Shown piece after piece: positions 33,331 to 44,759 of a stretch of DNA of 64,000 nt. The translations under genes and the position numbers were made by a program. This DNA comes from Cordilura impudica (taxonomy: Eukaryota; Arthropoda; Insecta; Diptera; Scathophagidae). A model generated the notes under the pieces. That model saw nothing but the letters and a program-made list of their open reading frames with translations. It was not told where the DNA came from and did no database searches. The stretch is taken from positions 107,560,972-107,624,971 of the forward strand of contig OY821517.1 in assembly GCA_963682025.1 (NCBI GenBank). The letters run 5' to 3'. The first letter of the stretch is position 1; every line of letters begins with the position of its first letter.

Positions 33331-34199
33331 CTCATGAAAACGTTTAAAGTTAACATTTGTGCAATTGGGCAACTTTGCAAAACTTAATTCATGAAGCCCC
33401 TTTTTAAACTATTATGCAATTTTTAATTCAATTTGATAGAAATGCCAAAACAAAAAATAAATTAAATAAAAACAAATCAAAAATTGTATCTAACAATAAA
33501 AATGCCTAAAGAAAGCGAAAAAACTAAATTGCGTAAGGTCTTTGAAGGCATTCTTGTTGGTGGTTTATTAACTTTAGAATTTTTTGGACCAAATGACGGT
33601 AATCATAATTTATTCATATATTTTTTTATTACTCTACCACTTTGTTAAAATTTTACAGATAAACAACTTAAGAAATTTAAATTTTTTTAACAAAAGTAAA
33701 CACAAAACAGCTGACTTATCAATTGCACAATTAAACAGTTCAAGTTTACGAAATTAAATTGTCGGGTAAATTTACAAGAGTTGTGCAAGTGAATTTTCAA
33801 ACAAATTTTGACAGTTCATTTGCAAGGGTGGAAAAATGTGCAGTTTGGACAGTTTACGAGGATTTTAAGCGTTATCATGTCTGCCCTTATTATATTAACT
33901 TGTCATAACAAAGCTGAGACTGGCATTGACGTGATCAAAGTAGTTAGCTATTCAAAATGAAAACATCAGAAGTCGAGCCTGTAGAGTAAAATAATGCATT
34001 AAAACCAGAATTAATTCAACCGCGTCAAGATTTGTTCCCCGGTATTCTGCGTGCAGAGCTAATAATCAAACAAATGAGAAATGAGAAGTGAGACATAGGC
34101 ACATAACGACAATAATAAAGTTGCCTTCAAATTTGTGATCGCATTTAATTCCATAAAAAATAGACCACCTCTTAAAATAAAGTTATGATTCTATATTTG
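33331..34199. other. Gene-less stretch
   Basis: No recognised element. A short frame from ATG 33501 (MPKESEKTKLRKVFEGILVG, 46 codons) is followed by a possible GT donor, but I recognise no family. The rest is AT-rich. Confidence 0.4.
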
Positions 34200-34204
34200 T
34201 CTTA

Positions 34205-34904
34205 ATTTTTGATGAAGGATGGGCATCAAATTGCATACTTGAATTTGAAAATAAGCTGGTTCAGTTATATAATATCCCGGGATATAATTGCTTACATTCT
34301 TGTGGTATATTCTTTGGAAAGTTGTAAAAGTGAAGGCTTTTTAAATTCAATAACGATTTGTTAGCAAGACCAGAAAATATCTGGTAAACCTGTTATATTG
34401 TCATCGTTTTATAGATCGCAGAAATGTGATTTTAACCAATTTTCAACGTTTTTGGAAGATTTTCTCAACTCTTATGCGCAAAATCCATGTGTAATTGCCG
34501 GGGACAGTAATGTCGATTTTTTGCTAAACCCTTTAGCACAAGATTTATTACATCTTCTTCAATGTTATGACTTTAAAAATTGCCATACTCTTGTCATGCG
34601 TCCTTTAAGTTCAACGTCGATTGACAATGTGTTTAGTAATATAGAATACATTATGGAAATTAATTCTGTTGAATGTAATCTTACGGACCACATTCTGTTA
34701 TACTGCAGACTAAATTTACGAACAAGGGCCAAATATTATATAGAAATGGTACGATATAATTGTAACTACAATTTTGTCAAAGAAAATCTTAATCGGGACA
34801 TGAATATATCAATTTTAATTGGAAATCCTAATGATGACACAGAAAATCTTATACAATGTGTTTCGAATGCAGTTATTAGTTCAACAGAAATTTGCAGGCT
34901 CTAA
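34205..34904 (+). pseudogene. LINE endonuclease domain remnant
   Basis: A degraded start near 34240 (VQLYNIPGYNCLHSCG) precedes the frame at 34398. The latter contains CVIAGDSNVDFLL (endonuclease GD-N), RPLSSTSIDNVFSNI and LTDHILLYCRLNL (the S/T-DH block). It ends at a stop at 34904, just before family A copy 8. Stops separate the first part from the second. Confidence 0.82.
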
Positions 34905-34914
34905 TACAAAATAA

Positions 34915-35715
34915 AACAAGTAAGAAAATTATAGTCGGTCTAGACCGACTATACGATACCCTATACCATGCGTTTAGAAACCTTATCTCTTAGGCCCAAC
35001 TAACTGGACATAGAAAATAAGCAAAAACCAAATTTGAGTGGGATTTTTATTAATTTTTTTGGCTGCAGATATAAAAAAGTTCATATCGGATGCTATATCT
35101 ATAAAGGGGCTAAGTCCAAAAATGGACCGATCCTGATCATGTTTGGTAAAGTCTCTTGTATTTTGCAAAAATATGTACAAACAGAATTTGAGAAGAATCA
35201 GTGCAATATTTTTGTTTTTTAATAGATTTAACTGAAGATCGGGAAGAAGCTCTATATGGGGTCAAAGGGATCATTTTTGGACTACTCATTAGTGGATGTA
35301 ATGAACGCATACAAACCCAATTTGAGTAAGATCTATATGACAATTTGGATCTTATGGCAATTTATGTCGATTTCATATGGGTAATTTGTATGGGGGCTAG
35401 GTCTGAACATGGACCGATTCTCACCAATTTCAATAGCGTTCATCCCATGGCCGATAAAAGCTTATATACCAAATTTCATCAAAATATATTCATATTTGCG
35501 ACCTGCAGTTTGATTACAAGCTTTACATGGACACACAGACGGACGGACGGACGGACGGACGGACGGACGGACGGACGGACATTGTTAAATCAACTCAGAA
35601 AGTGATTCTGATTCGATCGGTATAATTAAAGATGGGTCTAGGTCAAATATTTTTGGTTGTTACAAACAGCAGCACAAAGTCATTATACCCAAACCACATA
35701 GTGGTATAGGGTATA
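34915..35715 (+). mobile_element. Family A copy 8, inside the LINE
   Basis: Complete from AACAAGTAAG to GGGTATA with (GGAC)n at 35539-35579. It separates the endonuclease and RT parts of the LINE. No obvious target duplication flanks it. Confidence 0.9.
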
Positions 35716-36720
35716 AAGAAGCTCCTTAAACTACGAAAAAGAAAATGTAATAAAGCTGATATTGAAATGAGTTTAAAGAGAATTAGTAAAATTATTAAAA
35801 TTGCAAGTAGGGATGCTATGATAAACTATTACCTTGAAAATTTAAGTAAAATGCAACAGGAACCAAGAAAATGTTGGAAATTTTTAAATCGAACTCTTGG
35901 CAGGGGTTCTAAATCTGTAATGAATTTAAAAAATGAAGATGGTGTACTATTTGATGATGACACTGTTAAGGCTGAAGTTTTAAATCAGTATTTCCTAAAT
36001 TCTGTTAGAAGTTTAAAAAGCCAAATTGAAACAAACCCTGAAGACAGTTGTAGCTCTTTAAGAATTCTGCGAAATCACCACAACCGATTTAGATTTTTTT
36101 TTTCACCAGCTGAGATGAAATTTATGATATACTATCACATTTGGAAATTAATAAGAATCCAGGAAGTGGCAACGTAACATCGAAATGTTTATATGAATGT
36201 AAAGATATAGTGGCTCCTGTTCTTGCGAATATTTTAAACTCTTCAATTACCACCTTAGTTTTTCCGGATATATTTAAAGTTCATAAAACCATTCCGATTC
36301 CAAAGGAAATTAATGCCAGTTCTGTTCAAAAGTTTAGACCGGTTGTTGTTTTGTCGGCAATCGATAAAGTTTTTGAAAAAATTTTGCATTCAAAACTTTT
36401 AGCATTTTTTGAAATAGAATCTCTTATATTCCCTAATCAATATGGTTTTAGGAAGGGTTGTGGCACTGATGAGACTGTGATCAATGTAGTTAATTACATA
36501 TGTGACTGTTTCGATAGAAGTTTTACTGGTGTTGGGTGCCTTTTCTACGATTTTTCTAGGGCTTTTGATCTTGTCGATCACAAGATTTTAGTACATGATT
36601 ATGGCATAAGAAGGAAGGAAGCAGTATGTTCAAATTAATACGTCTAAGAGCTCAATGAATATTGTCGAATATGGTGTTCCGCAGGGCAGTGTTTTGGGTC
36701 CTTTATTGTTCAATATATAT
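35716..36720 (+). pseudogene. LINE reverse transcriptase, N-terminal two thirds
   Basis: First frame from 35767: RDAMINYYLENLSKMQQEPR, KCWKFLNRTLGR, NEDGVLFDDDTVKAEVLNQY. After a frame change near 36140 comes NPGSGNVTSKCLYEC, KFRPVVVLSAIDKVFEKIL, FPNQYGFRKGCGTDE and CLFYDFSRAFDLVDHKIL. A small deletion then joins to NRKQYVQINTSKSSMN and GVPQGSVLGPLLFNIYL. The piggyBac inserts after NIYL. The motif-A Asp is in FYDFSRAFD. Confidence 0.85.
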
Positions 36721-39114
36721 TTAACCCTCATACTGTAAGAAAATAAAATGACGAATTCTGTCTTTTGGGCAAATTTTGCCCAATAAAATTTTAATTTATT
36801 TTTTAAAGTTTCTTACAGTTAATACACGTTATTTCTGTATTTAAATGAGGTTTGCACACAAATAAATTACATGTTTTATATTTTGTATTATATTTAGTAC
36901 TGTTTGACAAATTTGGGCAGAAGTGACAACGTGCTCTCTTGATATTTTTCCGTTTTTGGACAATCTCTCTCGTAACAGCACTATGTGGCTGAGATGTTCG
37001 CTGTTGCCTCTCATTACACAAAAGATCAAAACCCAATTGCTCTAGAAAAAGTCTGCGTCGAAAATGTTTATTTTTATTCCATTCGGGATTTATCGAACTC
37101 CAAATCACATAAGCATTACATGCAGATATATCAAGCATATTGGTAAAGAGAGCTACGGGTCATGTGTTTGTCTTTCGCTTACATGTGTATTTTCCTACAA
37201 GTTGGTCTAACGTATCCACTCCACCCTTTGTATGATTATAGTATTCTATAATTTCGGGTTTCTTCAACTGCGTATCTTGAATTTTTGAATCGTGATGCAA
37301 TGTACTTAGCAGATAGACGCATCGATATTTTCGTGGTATAAAGGCTACCAGTGTTGTTCTATTTATAGATTCAAAAAGGAATTCAGAATAAAAGACAGGT
37401 TTCTTTTTCATATCGTAAATATATGTAGGTAAAAAAGCTTTGTTCCTGCGAACTGTACCAACTAAAGTGATTTTTCTCTTCAAAAGTTCAGCAGCAAGAT
37501 CATATGACGTAAAAAAGTTATCACAAGTTAAATTTCTGCCTTTGAGTTCTGCTACTAGATCCAGCACGACACGCATTCCTTGATTCTTTTCGGGTGCGCA
37601 ATTACGATCTTTTCCTGTGTATACTTGAAGTGACCAGGCATAGTTGGAAGTTGAGTCGCATAATGCCCAAATTTTCATACCATACTTTGCGGGTTTCGAT
37701 GGAATGTATTGTATTGCACTAACTGCTCATCCACTGTTACACATTCATTTGGATTGTACATTAGATGCAAGTTATGGGACCATTTGTCCCACAAAACCCG
37801 AATAGAGGCTAACTTATCACGTGCATATCGATCTGTCCTATCGGATTTATCATCGAAGCGCAGAACTCGGCTAGTATTTTGGAATCTTTGCAATGACATA
37901 GTTGCTTTGAAAATGGGTCCTCCTTTCACATCGTCCCATAAACACTCTAACGCTTCACCACATGAGAGATATACGCCCGCTAATAGCAACAATCTAAAAC
38001 AAGCCTTTAATGATGTATGATTAATTTTCTTCCAAACTTCTCCAAATACTTATTTCCTGATGAAATATAAAAAATAATCGTTACATAAAGAAATGTATGT
38101 AATGTGCAAAGTATTTTGTAAAATAAATGACACCCACCTTCAATGTTGGTCATATTTATAATAATGTTTTGCATATCCTTGGTCATAAATAATTCAAATG
38201 ACGGCTCGATGTCAGTTACGCGATTTACCGCATAAAATGTTGGGCCTGAAGCAGTAGAAATAATATTTTCTGCATTTTTCCTACCCACCAATGAGCGGTC
38301 GGATTTTTCGTACCAGGTAAGTTTTCCATCTTTCGAAATAAAACCAAAACATGACTCTTTCTGTTCCGCCAACTTCTCCTGATGAGAGCATATGCTTTCT
38401 CCATCAGAAATATTTATATTTTCTGATTCAACGTCTGAAAAAACTAGAAATTCTTCATCGGAACTTGCATCGTCCATTGCATTGCGTGCATTTTCATCAT
38501 CGGACTCACTCAGAAGCTCCTCTATTTGGCGACGATTCAGCGCTTTCGACTTATAGAATTTTTTTTTACATAGAATATTATTTATCATACACTAGCTTAC
38601 TTACCTTTTTTGACATTATTTACTCTTATTATTATTTACAAGAACCTGCCCACAAAGAAAATATTTACAGTTTCTCTATTATTGTATTTCCAAGCGTCAC
38701 AAATCAAATGAGACAAAACAGCATATATATAAAAACCAAAGCAAAAAAATTATTTGAAATCAAAGCCTACTAGTTACATTAGTCATTCAATTGTTCCACA
38801 TTACACAGTGTATAAGTATATTGGATTAGTATATTTTATTATTAATTGTAAATATTGATTATAATTGGCAAAAGTCAGACCAAAATCAATAAAAAATACA
38901 TTGGGAAAAATTTGCCCAAAAGACAGGATTCGTTGCTTTTTGTGTAGAGCCTTACCTAACGGAACTTCAAACTTAATTTTTTATATATTGCTAAGTATAC
39001 GTAAAAAAATAATTGTCAAAAAGTTTTATTATAAAATTATAAAAAACACCGGAGATATATAAAGTTAAACAGGCGTTTGGGCAAAATTTGCCCAAAATAC
39101 AGGATGAGGGTTAA
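36721..39114 (-). mobile_element. Second piggyBac element, TTAA at both ends
   Basis: TTAA 36721-36724, then CCCTCATACTGT. At the other end is the reverse complement of CCCTCATCCTGT, then TTAA 39111-39114. The element is 2,386 bp. Inside both ends are inverted GGGCAAATTTTGCCC-type palindromes (36767, 39079). It sits in the RT of the LINE; removing it with one TTAA restores continuous reading from NIYL into NDINNLG. Confidence 0.94.
36803..38588 (-). pseudogene. piggyBac transposase, nearly complete
   Basis: From ATG 38588 the acidic N-terminus (SESDDENARNAMDDASSDEE) leads to DIEPSFELFMTKDMQNIIIN. A short intron (about 38050-38133, donor GTGGGT) then leads to KKINHTSLKACFRLLLLAGV. The acceptor is ambiguous: the first CAG gives a wrong frame, and using an AG nine bases on restores it. 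Catalytic Asp residues are all present: VDEQLV, TCDNFFTSYD and GGVDTLDQL. A deletion with frame change follows VDEQLV, and a TGA at 37160 stands where PVALF relatives usually have Trp. The C-terminal Cys/His domain (CHFCPNL, then CKPH and CINC) ends at 36803. Confidence 0.9.
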
Positions 39115-39916
39115 ACGATATTAACAATCTAGGTCTTGATGGGAAGAAGTTTATGTACGCTGATGATTTCTGTGTTTTGTACCCGTATAAAGAAGATCTG
39201 GTTTTTAAAACGTTTACTAAAAGAGATGATGCTCTAGTTTCAGAGTATGCGAGGTTAAACAAACTTGTACAAATGCTAATAAAACAAAACTCATAAGATT
39301 TAGACCTCATCCGAATCGTAATAATAACAATAACATTACATATATTGATGGCAAAGAGGTAGAGGAAGTACAAGCCGTAAAATATCTCGGAGTATTTATA
39401 CAAAACAATTTGTCGTGGCATCGCCATACACAACATCTGCAGGCTAAGATATCACCGGCTCTGAGAGTTTTATTTAAATTGAAGCACAAACTTGATGAAA
39501 AGGCTAAATATATTATTTCTCAATCACTGATTCAGAGCCGTTTGAATTATATGACTTTGATATTTGGATATAATAAAAATTATGATTTAAAATCCCTACA
39601 AATATTGTAGAATTAATCATTAAAAATCGTATTTAATCTCCCCCGACTGCATCCAATTATATCTCTATATAGGGATGTCGCCAAAAATGATTTACCTATA
39701 CATGGAATGTACAAAATGCAATTATTAATATATGCTTTTAAAGTGGTACATAATATCGGTCACCATACTATTAGTTTTTCAGTTAATCAACAAGCTTTCA
39801 ACACAAGAATCAATTCAAACCTTGGAGTGTCAAGGTGTCGTTTAGAAACTACGAAACAGCGAATAGAATATATCGGTAGTCTGGAATTTAATAGTTTACC
39901 GCAAAGTCTAAAATAA
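39115..39916 (+). pseudogene. LINE reverse transcriptase, YADD to C-terminus
   Basis: Continues the RT after the piggyBac: NDINNLGLDGKKFMYADDFC with the catalytic YADD. Then come VKYLGVFIQNNLSWHRHTQH, LIQSRLNYMTLIFGYN and NDLPIHGMYKMQLLIYAFKV, ending LEFNSLPQSLK at 39916. Frame changes occur near 39290 and a stop at 39608. A 3' UTR of about 250 nt and poly(A) follow. Confidence 0.85.
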
Positions 39917-40173
39917 TGTTTAACTATTTCTTTATTTCAAAATACATTAGAAGAATATCTTTTGAACAATATTGTAATGTTTGTGATATAATTTTATATT
40001 TGTACAAATTAAATTTCTCCTATTTTGTATAACAAATAATTTTCATTTAAATATTTTCTAATTTAATTAAAATAAATTTATTTGCCAACTTACCTCAACA
40101 AAGCCTTAATGGCGCTGAGGCTTATGTATGAATTGATTTGGTGAAATAAAGTTTGTATAAAATTAAAAAAAAA

Positions 40174-40959
40174 TGAGTTAAATTTCAATTATACAAATTT
40201 GAAAATGACAACAAATGTGGATTTTAAAGTATCTTTCAATATCCACTAGACACATTTATCATAAATTCAATTGAATCATTAGATATATTTGATTTTTGAA
40301 AACCTTTCAAAATTTGCTTTTGGCCTGGAAAATCTACATGAAATTTAATGCTAAACTTACATGATTCGCATCTTACATCACTAATCTGCTAAACAAGAGC
40401 TTAACTTGCTGGGTCATACCAATGCAGGTTTTCGTATAATATTCTTATATCATTCGGATTGAATATTCATAGACTTTTCAGTTAACACACATATGCGTAA
40501 TCCGAAAATGTTGTTGAATGTTAGAAAAACTTCTATCTCTGTAGCAGGGATTTTATTCCAAGACTTACATGTCTGGTAAAGCCAAAACAAAAAGAAAACA
40601 TCAGTCTTCACATGTTTGTATAATCTTGTTTCAGAACATCTAACTAACAAGTATTTGTAAAGCTTTACAAGAGTATTGTTGTAGAGATTGTGAAATTTTC
40701 TAGTTCAGAAGCAATTGATTACACTGCTAGTATTGTTTTTGTTATTAGCGCTTTATGTGTACATATTAATTTTCGTATATACTTTCGTCTGCGTTAGTGC
40801 TGGTAAATACGGCTACTTTGTAATCTTATGTAATATTATGTATTTATAAATATAAAAATAGAGTTTCATATGTTTGGTTGTTTGTTGGTTTGTAGTTTAT
40901 AGGAGCCTACACCACAGGACCGATCGTCTTGATATTTTTTCAGTAGGTAACTATCTAGC
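40174..40959. other. Gene-less stretch, possible LINE tail
   Basis: A minus-strand frame at 40450-40650 contains LYQTCKSWNKIPATEIEVFL, which resembles the RLWNSLP... segment near the end of LINE ORF2 proteins. The resemblance is weak. Otherwise AT-rich with no feature. Confidence 0.3.
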
Positions 40960-41640
40960 CGGAAGGAAAAATATGCTATATTTTTTTATGTTTTTCAAGC
41001 GGGCGTGGCACCTGCCATATAAAGTGAATTTTTAACATCTTAATTTAACATATAATATCTGGACTACTAGGACAGCAAGAGTTCTAAATCTGTGTACATG
41101 TACATACGAAACTAATTGGAATAGTCGCGAAAAAATGGGCAGTATCGGACCAGTGGGCGTGTTACACCCATACAAAGTAAATATTTAATATCATATAACT
41201 GGAGTACTATAATAGAGAAAACCTTGGGACGTTGTCTGAGTTCATGGGCAGACAAAAACTGGGTGCGATCGGACCAGTGGGAGTGTCACCCCCATACAAA
41301 GCAAATATTTAATATCATATAACTCGAGTACTATAATGGAAAAAGTCTTGAGATTTTGTCTGAGTTCATGGGTTATTAATATGAGTAGTCAGACAATAAT
41401 GGGCGAGATCGGACCAATGGACGTGGCACATCCTATACAAAAAAAGTTAAGTACTATGAAAATGACAGTCTTTGAACTTTCGAACTATTTGTCAACTTTT
41501 GAACTATTTGTCACAAGTTCAAAGGCTGTCATTTTCATAGTACTTAATTTTTTTTTTGTATAGGATGTGCCACGCCCATTGGTCCGATCCCGACCATTTT
41601 TTGGGGATACTCTCACATTAATAACTTATGAACTCACATA
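40960..41640. repeat. Satellite-like tandem repeat, about 120-140 bp units
   Basis: Units share a GGGCGTGGCA-type block with GATCGGACCAGTGGGCGTG and ATATTTAATATCATATAACT. Starts are near 40990, 41137, 41257 and 41398. The last unit folds back on itself as a long inverted repeat. Confidence 0.75.
41360..41638. repeat. Long inverted repeat, arms about 122 bp
   Basis: Arms 41360-41481 and 41513-41638 pair with few mismatches around a loop of about 31 bases (GAACTATTTGTCAACTTTTG). The transcript would form an extended hairpin. Confidence 0.85.
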
Positions 41641-41780
41641 ATTTTTGATTTCGTCGATTTTTGTTTTCTGCAATTTTTGTTATTCGCGACCTTCGGTTCT
41701 GACAATCTTTGTTTTTTTTTTGGCGATATTTGTTTTTGGTGATTTTTGTTATTCGCGATCTTCGGTTTTGGCGAATTACC
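41641..41780. repeat. Two-unit short repeat
   Basis: GATTTTTGTT...TTATTCGCGACCTTCGGTTCTG occurs twice (about 41655 and 41735) with small changes. Confidence 0.6.
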
Positions 41781-42369
41781 AAATTAGTGGAAAATATGGG
41801 CGGAATCGTATCATATTACGGGCTCTAATGCTTTCAATTATTCGTAATTGCGTTGTTGCGTTTTCTAACAAAAAATATTTTCCATTGGAATACTAAGATT
41901 TTATTTTAAACAAATTCCGAAATGTTCTGTAAATTAGTTCATCACGGACTCAATACAAAATTATTAAATCGTGTTAACCTTACAAAATACGATAAATTAT
42001 GTCTTGCATATTGCATTAATATTTAATTTTTATTTTACTTTAAAATGGATTGTCGATTAAAAGTCCCTGAACAAATTTTTTGAATTTTCAATAATAATCC
42101 GAAACGGGCTTTTAAAACAATCCCTTAAGTAGCTAAATTGCATAGGTAAATGGTTTTTCGTGGTATTAAAAATTATAATTAACTTCGTACTATTATGAGA
42201 AGTAATAGAAAAAGTGATATACTGACCATAACGAGGAAAATTATTGACAATTTTTAAGAGGGAAAAACAGCTCAAAAAATCAGTTGTTTGCAGCCTTTCT
42301 TAAGAATATTTAAAAGGGAGCTAGGGCTCAAATAGTCCCGGAAGGTTCTGTGACAAAATTCTAAGAAAA

Positions 42370-42624
42370 ATGTCGAGGCAAAGGCATGTGCAAAAAAACT
42401 TCAAAAGCCTTATAAATGGTTTCATACCATTAGGTGTTTTTGTTGGTCCAGATATAAGAAAGCTAATGCAAAACGCTGACTTCGACGAAATGCTCTCACC
42501 AATTGAGCTTGATGCGTGGAAAAGCATTAAGGAAGTGATATACAATGTCTTAGACAAAAACCGTCCTCCTACTGCTCGAATATATGTGGATACCAATCTA
42601 TTAGTGATTTTTAGATTAATTTGA
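42370..42624 (+). pseudogene. Fragment of an unclassified repetitive protein
   Basis: The frame reads INGFIPLGVFVGPDIRKLMQ, then NADFDEMLSPIELDAWKSIK and EVIYNVLDKNR. The GVFVGP-IRKL and L-ELAAWKS blocks recall a repetitive family scattered in invertebrate genomes, probably element-derived, which I cannot name. Only about 60 residues are left, with no partner domains. Confidence 0.45.
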
Positions 42625-43766
42625 ACTATTTGCTTTTTTCATGCTAAATTTTTGGGGTACTTTAAAATAAAATTCTTAATAAATGCGATTTTAATCCTAA
42701 ACTCTCTTTTGTTGTGCCATACTTCTGACTTTCTGGTTAAAGTTTCAGTTTTGGTGTATTAAGGGACTTATAGTAAAATTTCACGGCAAATATTTTTGCG
42801 GAACATTTTAGCCCCCTTAATCCCTGTCTTCTGCTCTTTTTTAAAGAAGACAAAAAATTCCCATACCTTGAGGTGTTAGAGGGTTAACATATTCCCCATA
42901 ACGTTTTACATAAATTCGCTGAACAAATTTTATACCTAAAATGTAAGGGTGACATGGCTACTTATGCCGATTAACAATAAAAATGTGCCAGAGCCGGGAA
43001 ACTTTTACCCGCCTCAAATTAAATTCAGATGTAAACTTTCAGAACGCCGATACACGTGTCTTTTTTTGTCTCCTCAATTAAAATTTATAGACCGGACCTT
43101 GTAATTTTTTTCTGTATTGTACAGTGTCATTATACATTTGGCATGTTAAAACTGCAATTACCATTTTATAGTAATCCCGTAAATATTAAATAATTTTTTA
43201 ACAGAGCAATACTGCTAAACGTTTCTACATTTAGTGGCATGCAAGTGTAAATTTTCACCCGCATGCACTATTTGCTGCCACTGGAGCAGCCATTGCAAAT
43301 AATGTGTGTGTATGTGTGATAGTAAAAAATTGTGAGTGTATCGAGTTTTTCGCACTGCAGTGGCAGTGGGTTAGCCGAGCACCAGAATGGTTAAATAAAA
43401 ATATGGTTAGATTTACGGAAAGAGGTGGCAACCCCTTAATTATACAGAGTGGCAGTAGCTAGAAATATTTTGGAACATAGTTAAACAAGTCCTCAGAATA
43501 ACTCCTTAAGATGTTTAAAATAAGAAAAAACTGTAATTAACTTTGAAAAAAATGTGCCAAAAGACTAAACATAGGTTTAACACTAAAATTCGAGAATTTT
43601 CCGTATCTCGTAAAATCACTTTTTAAATTTTCGACATTATCTTATTAATTTGTGGTAATACCGTATAAGCTGTAAAAGAAACAATATTTATAATTTTTTG
43701 GTTAACATACTTTTTATTCTTCGTCTAATTAGGTATATAACAGGTCGTTGGGCTAATCTGTCTTTT
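42625..43766. other. Gene-less stretch
   Basis: AT-rich. At 43270-43380 it shares short phrases with the tandem repeat at 60900-61030 (GTGAGTGTAT followed by GTTTTTCG). A TTAA with CCCTCTAACACC in reverse at 42885-42897 resembles a piggyBac end, but no partner was found. Confidence 0.4.
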
Positions 43767-44544
43767 CAAGTAAGAAAATTATAGTCGGTCTAGGCCGACT
43801 ATATGATACCCTATCCATGGTTTAGAAACCTTATCACTCGGTCCAACTAATTGGATATAAAAAATAAGCATAAACCAAATTTGAGGCGAATTGTTTTTAA
43901 TTTTTTTGGCTGCAGATATGAAAAAGTTCATATCGGATGCTATATTTATATGGGGCCTAGGTGGAAAAATAACCCGATCCTGACCATATTTGGTAAAGTC
44001 ACTTATATTTTGATATATACAAACCAAATTTGAGAAAAATCTGTGCAATATTTTTGTTTTTTAATAGATTTAAGTGAAGATGGGGAAGCAGCTCTATATG
44101 TGGCCTATGACTAAGAATTGTCCTATAGGGACTATTTTTGGATTACTGATTGATGGATATAACAAAACACATACAACCCCAATGTGACCGAGATCTATAT
44201 GATAATTTGGATCCTATGGCAATTTATGTCGATTTCATAAGGGTCATTTGTATGGGGACTAGGTCTGAACCTGGATCGAATTTCACCAGTTTCAACCGCC
44301 TTTATCCTATGGCTGATAAAAGCTTATACACCAAATTTCATCAATATAAATTCGTACTTGCGACTTGTAGTTCGATTACAAAGTTTACATGGACACACGG
44401 ACGGACGGACGGACGGACGGACATCGCTAATCGATTCTGTGTCGATCGGTAAAATAAAAGATGAGTCTAGGTCAAATATTTTTGGTAGTTACAAACAGCA
44501 GCACGAAGTCATTATACCCGAACCACATGGTGGTATAGGGTATA
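43767..44544 (+). mobile_element. Family A copy 9 (diverged)
   Basis: Starts CAAGTAAG with the palindrome altered to GTCGGTCTAGGCCGAC and ends GGTATAGGGTATA. (GGAC)n at 44399-44422. More diverged than copies 4, 5, 8 and 10. Confidence 0.83.
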
Positions 44545-44759
44545 AAAATGGTGCGAACACTTTTAGTACTGCTTTGTAGCTATGCCGTAGTGTGGCTCAT
44601 TTTCTGAAAAGGCTTTAGTCGCTTAATTTTATACATTTACAATTTTTTATGAAATAAAGGAGATATGTTGAAACCTATGTAGCCGAAATTTAAAAACTCT
44701 ACTTCAGTTCTTTCATTGAAATTTTAAATGCATATAACTCTTTAGTTTCTAAAGACTTA

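Larger units (their letters stand above)
34200..40173 (+). mobile_element. LINE split by a family A element and a piggyBac
   Basis: Plus-strand LINE: endonuclease remnant (34205-34904), then RT in three pieces, ending with a 3' UTR and a nine-base poly(A) at 40165-40173. Family A copy 8 (34915-35715) and piggyBac copy 2 (36721-39114) are inserted in it. The 5' end is truncated: no ORF1 and no start of the endonuclease. The clade is uncertain (jockey/CR1-like). Confidence 0.88.

Noticed and set aside
33501..33640. Short frame MPKESEKTKLRKVFEGILVG followed by a GT
   Set aside because: Too short, with no recognised family and no downstream exon; kept only as a remark.
42885..42898. TTAA plus CCCTCTAACACC (in reverse) as a third piggyBac end
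   Set aside because: No matching second end or transposase remnant was found nearby.
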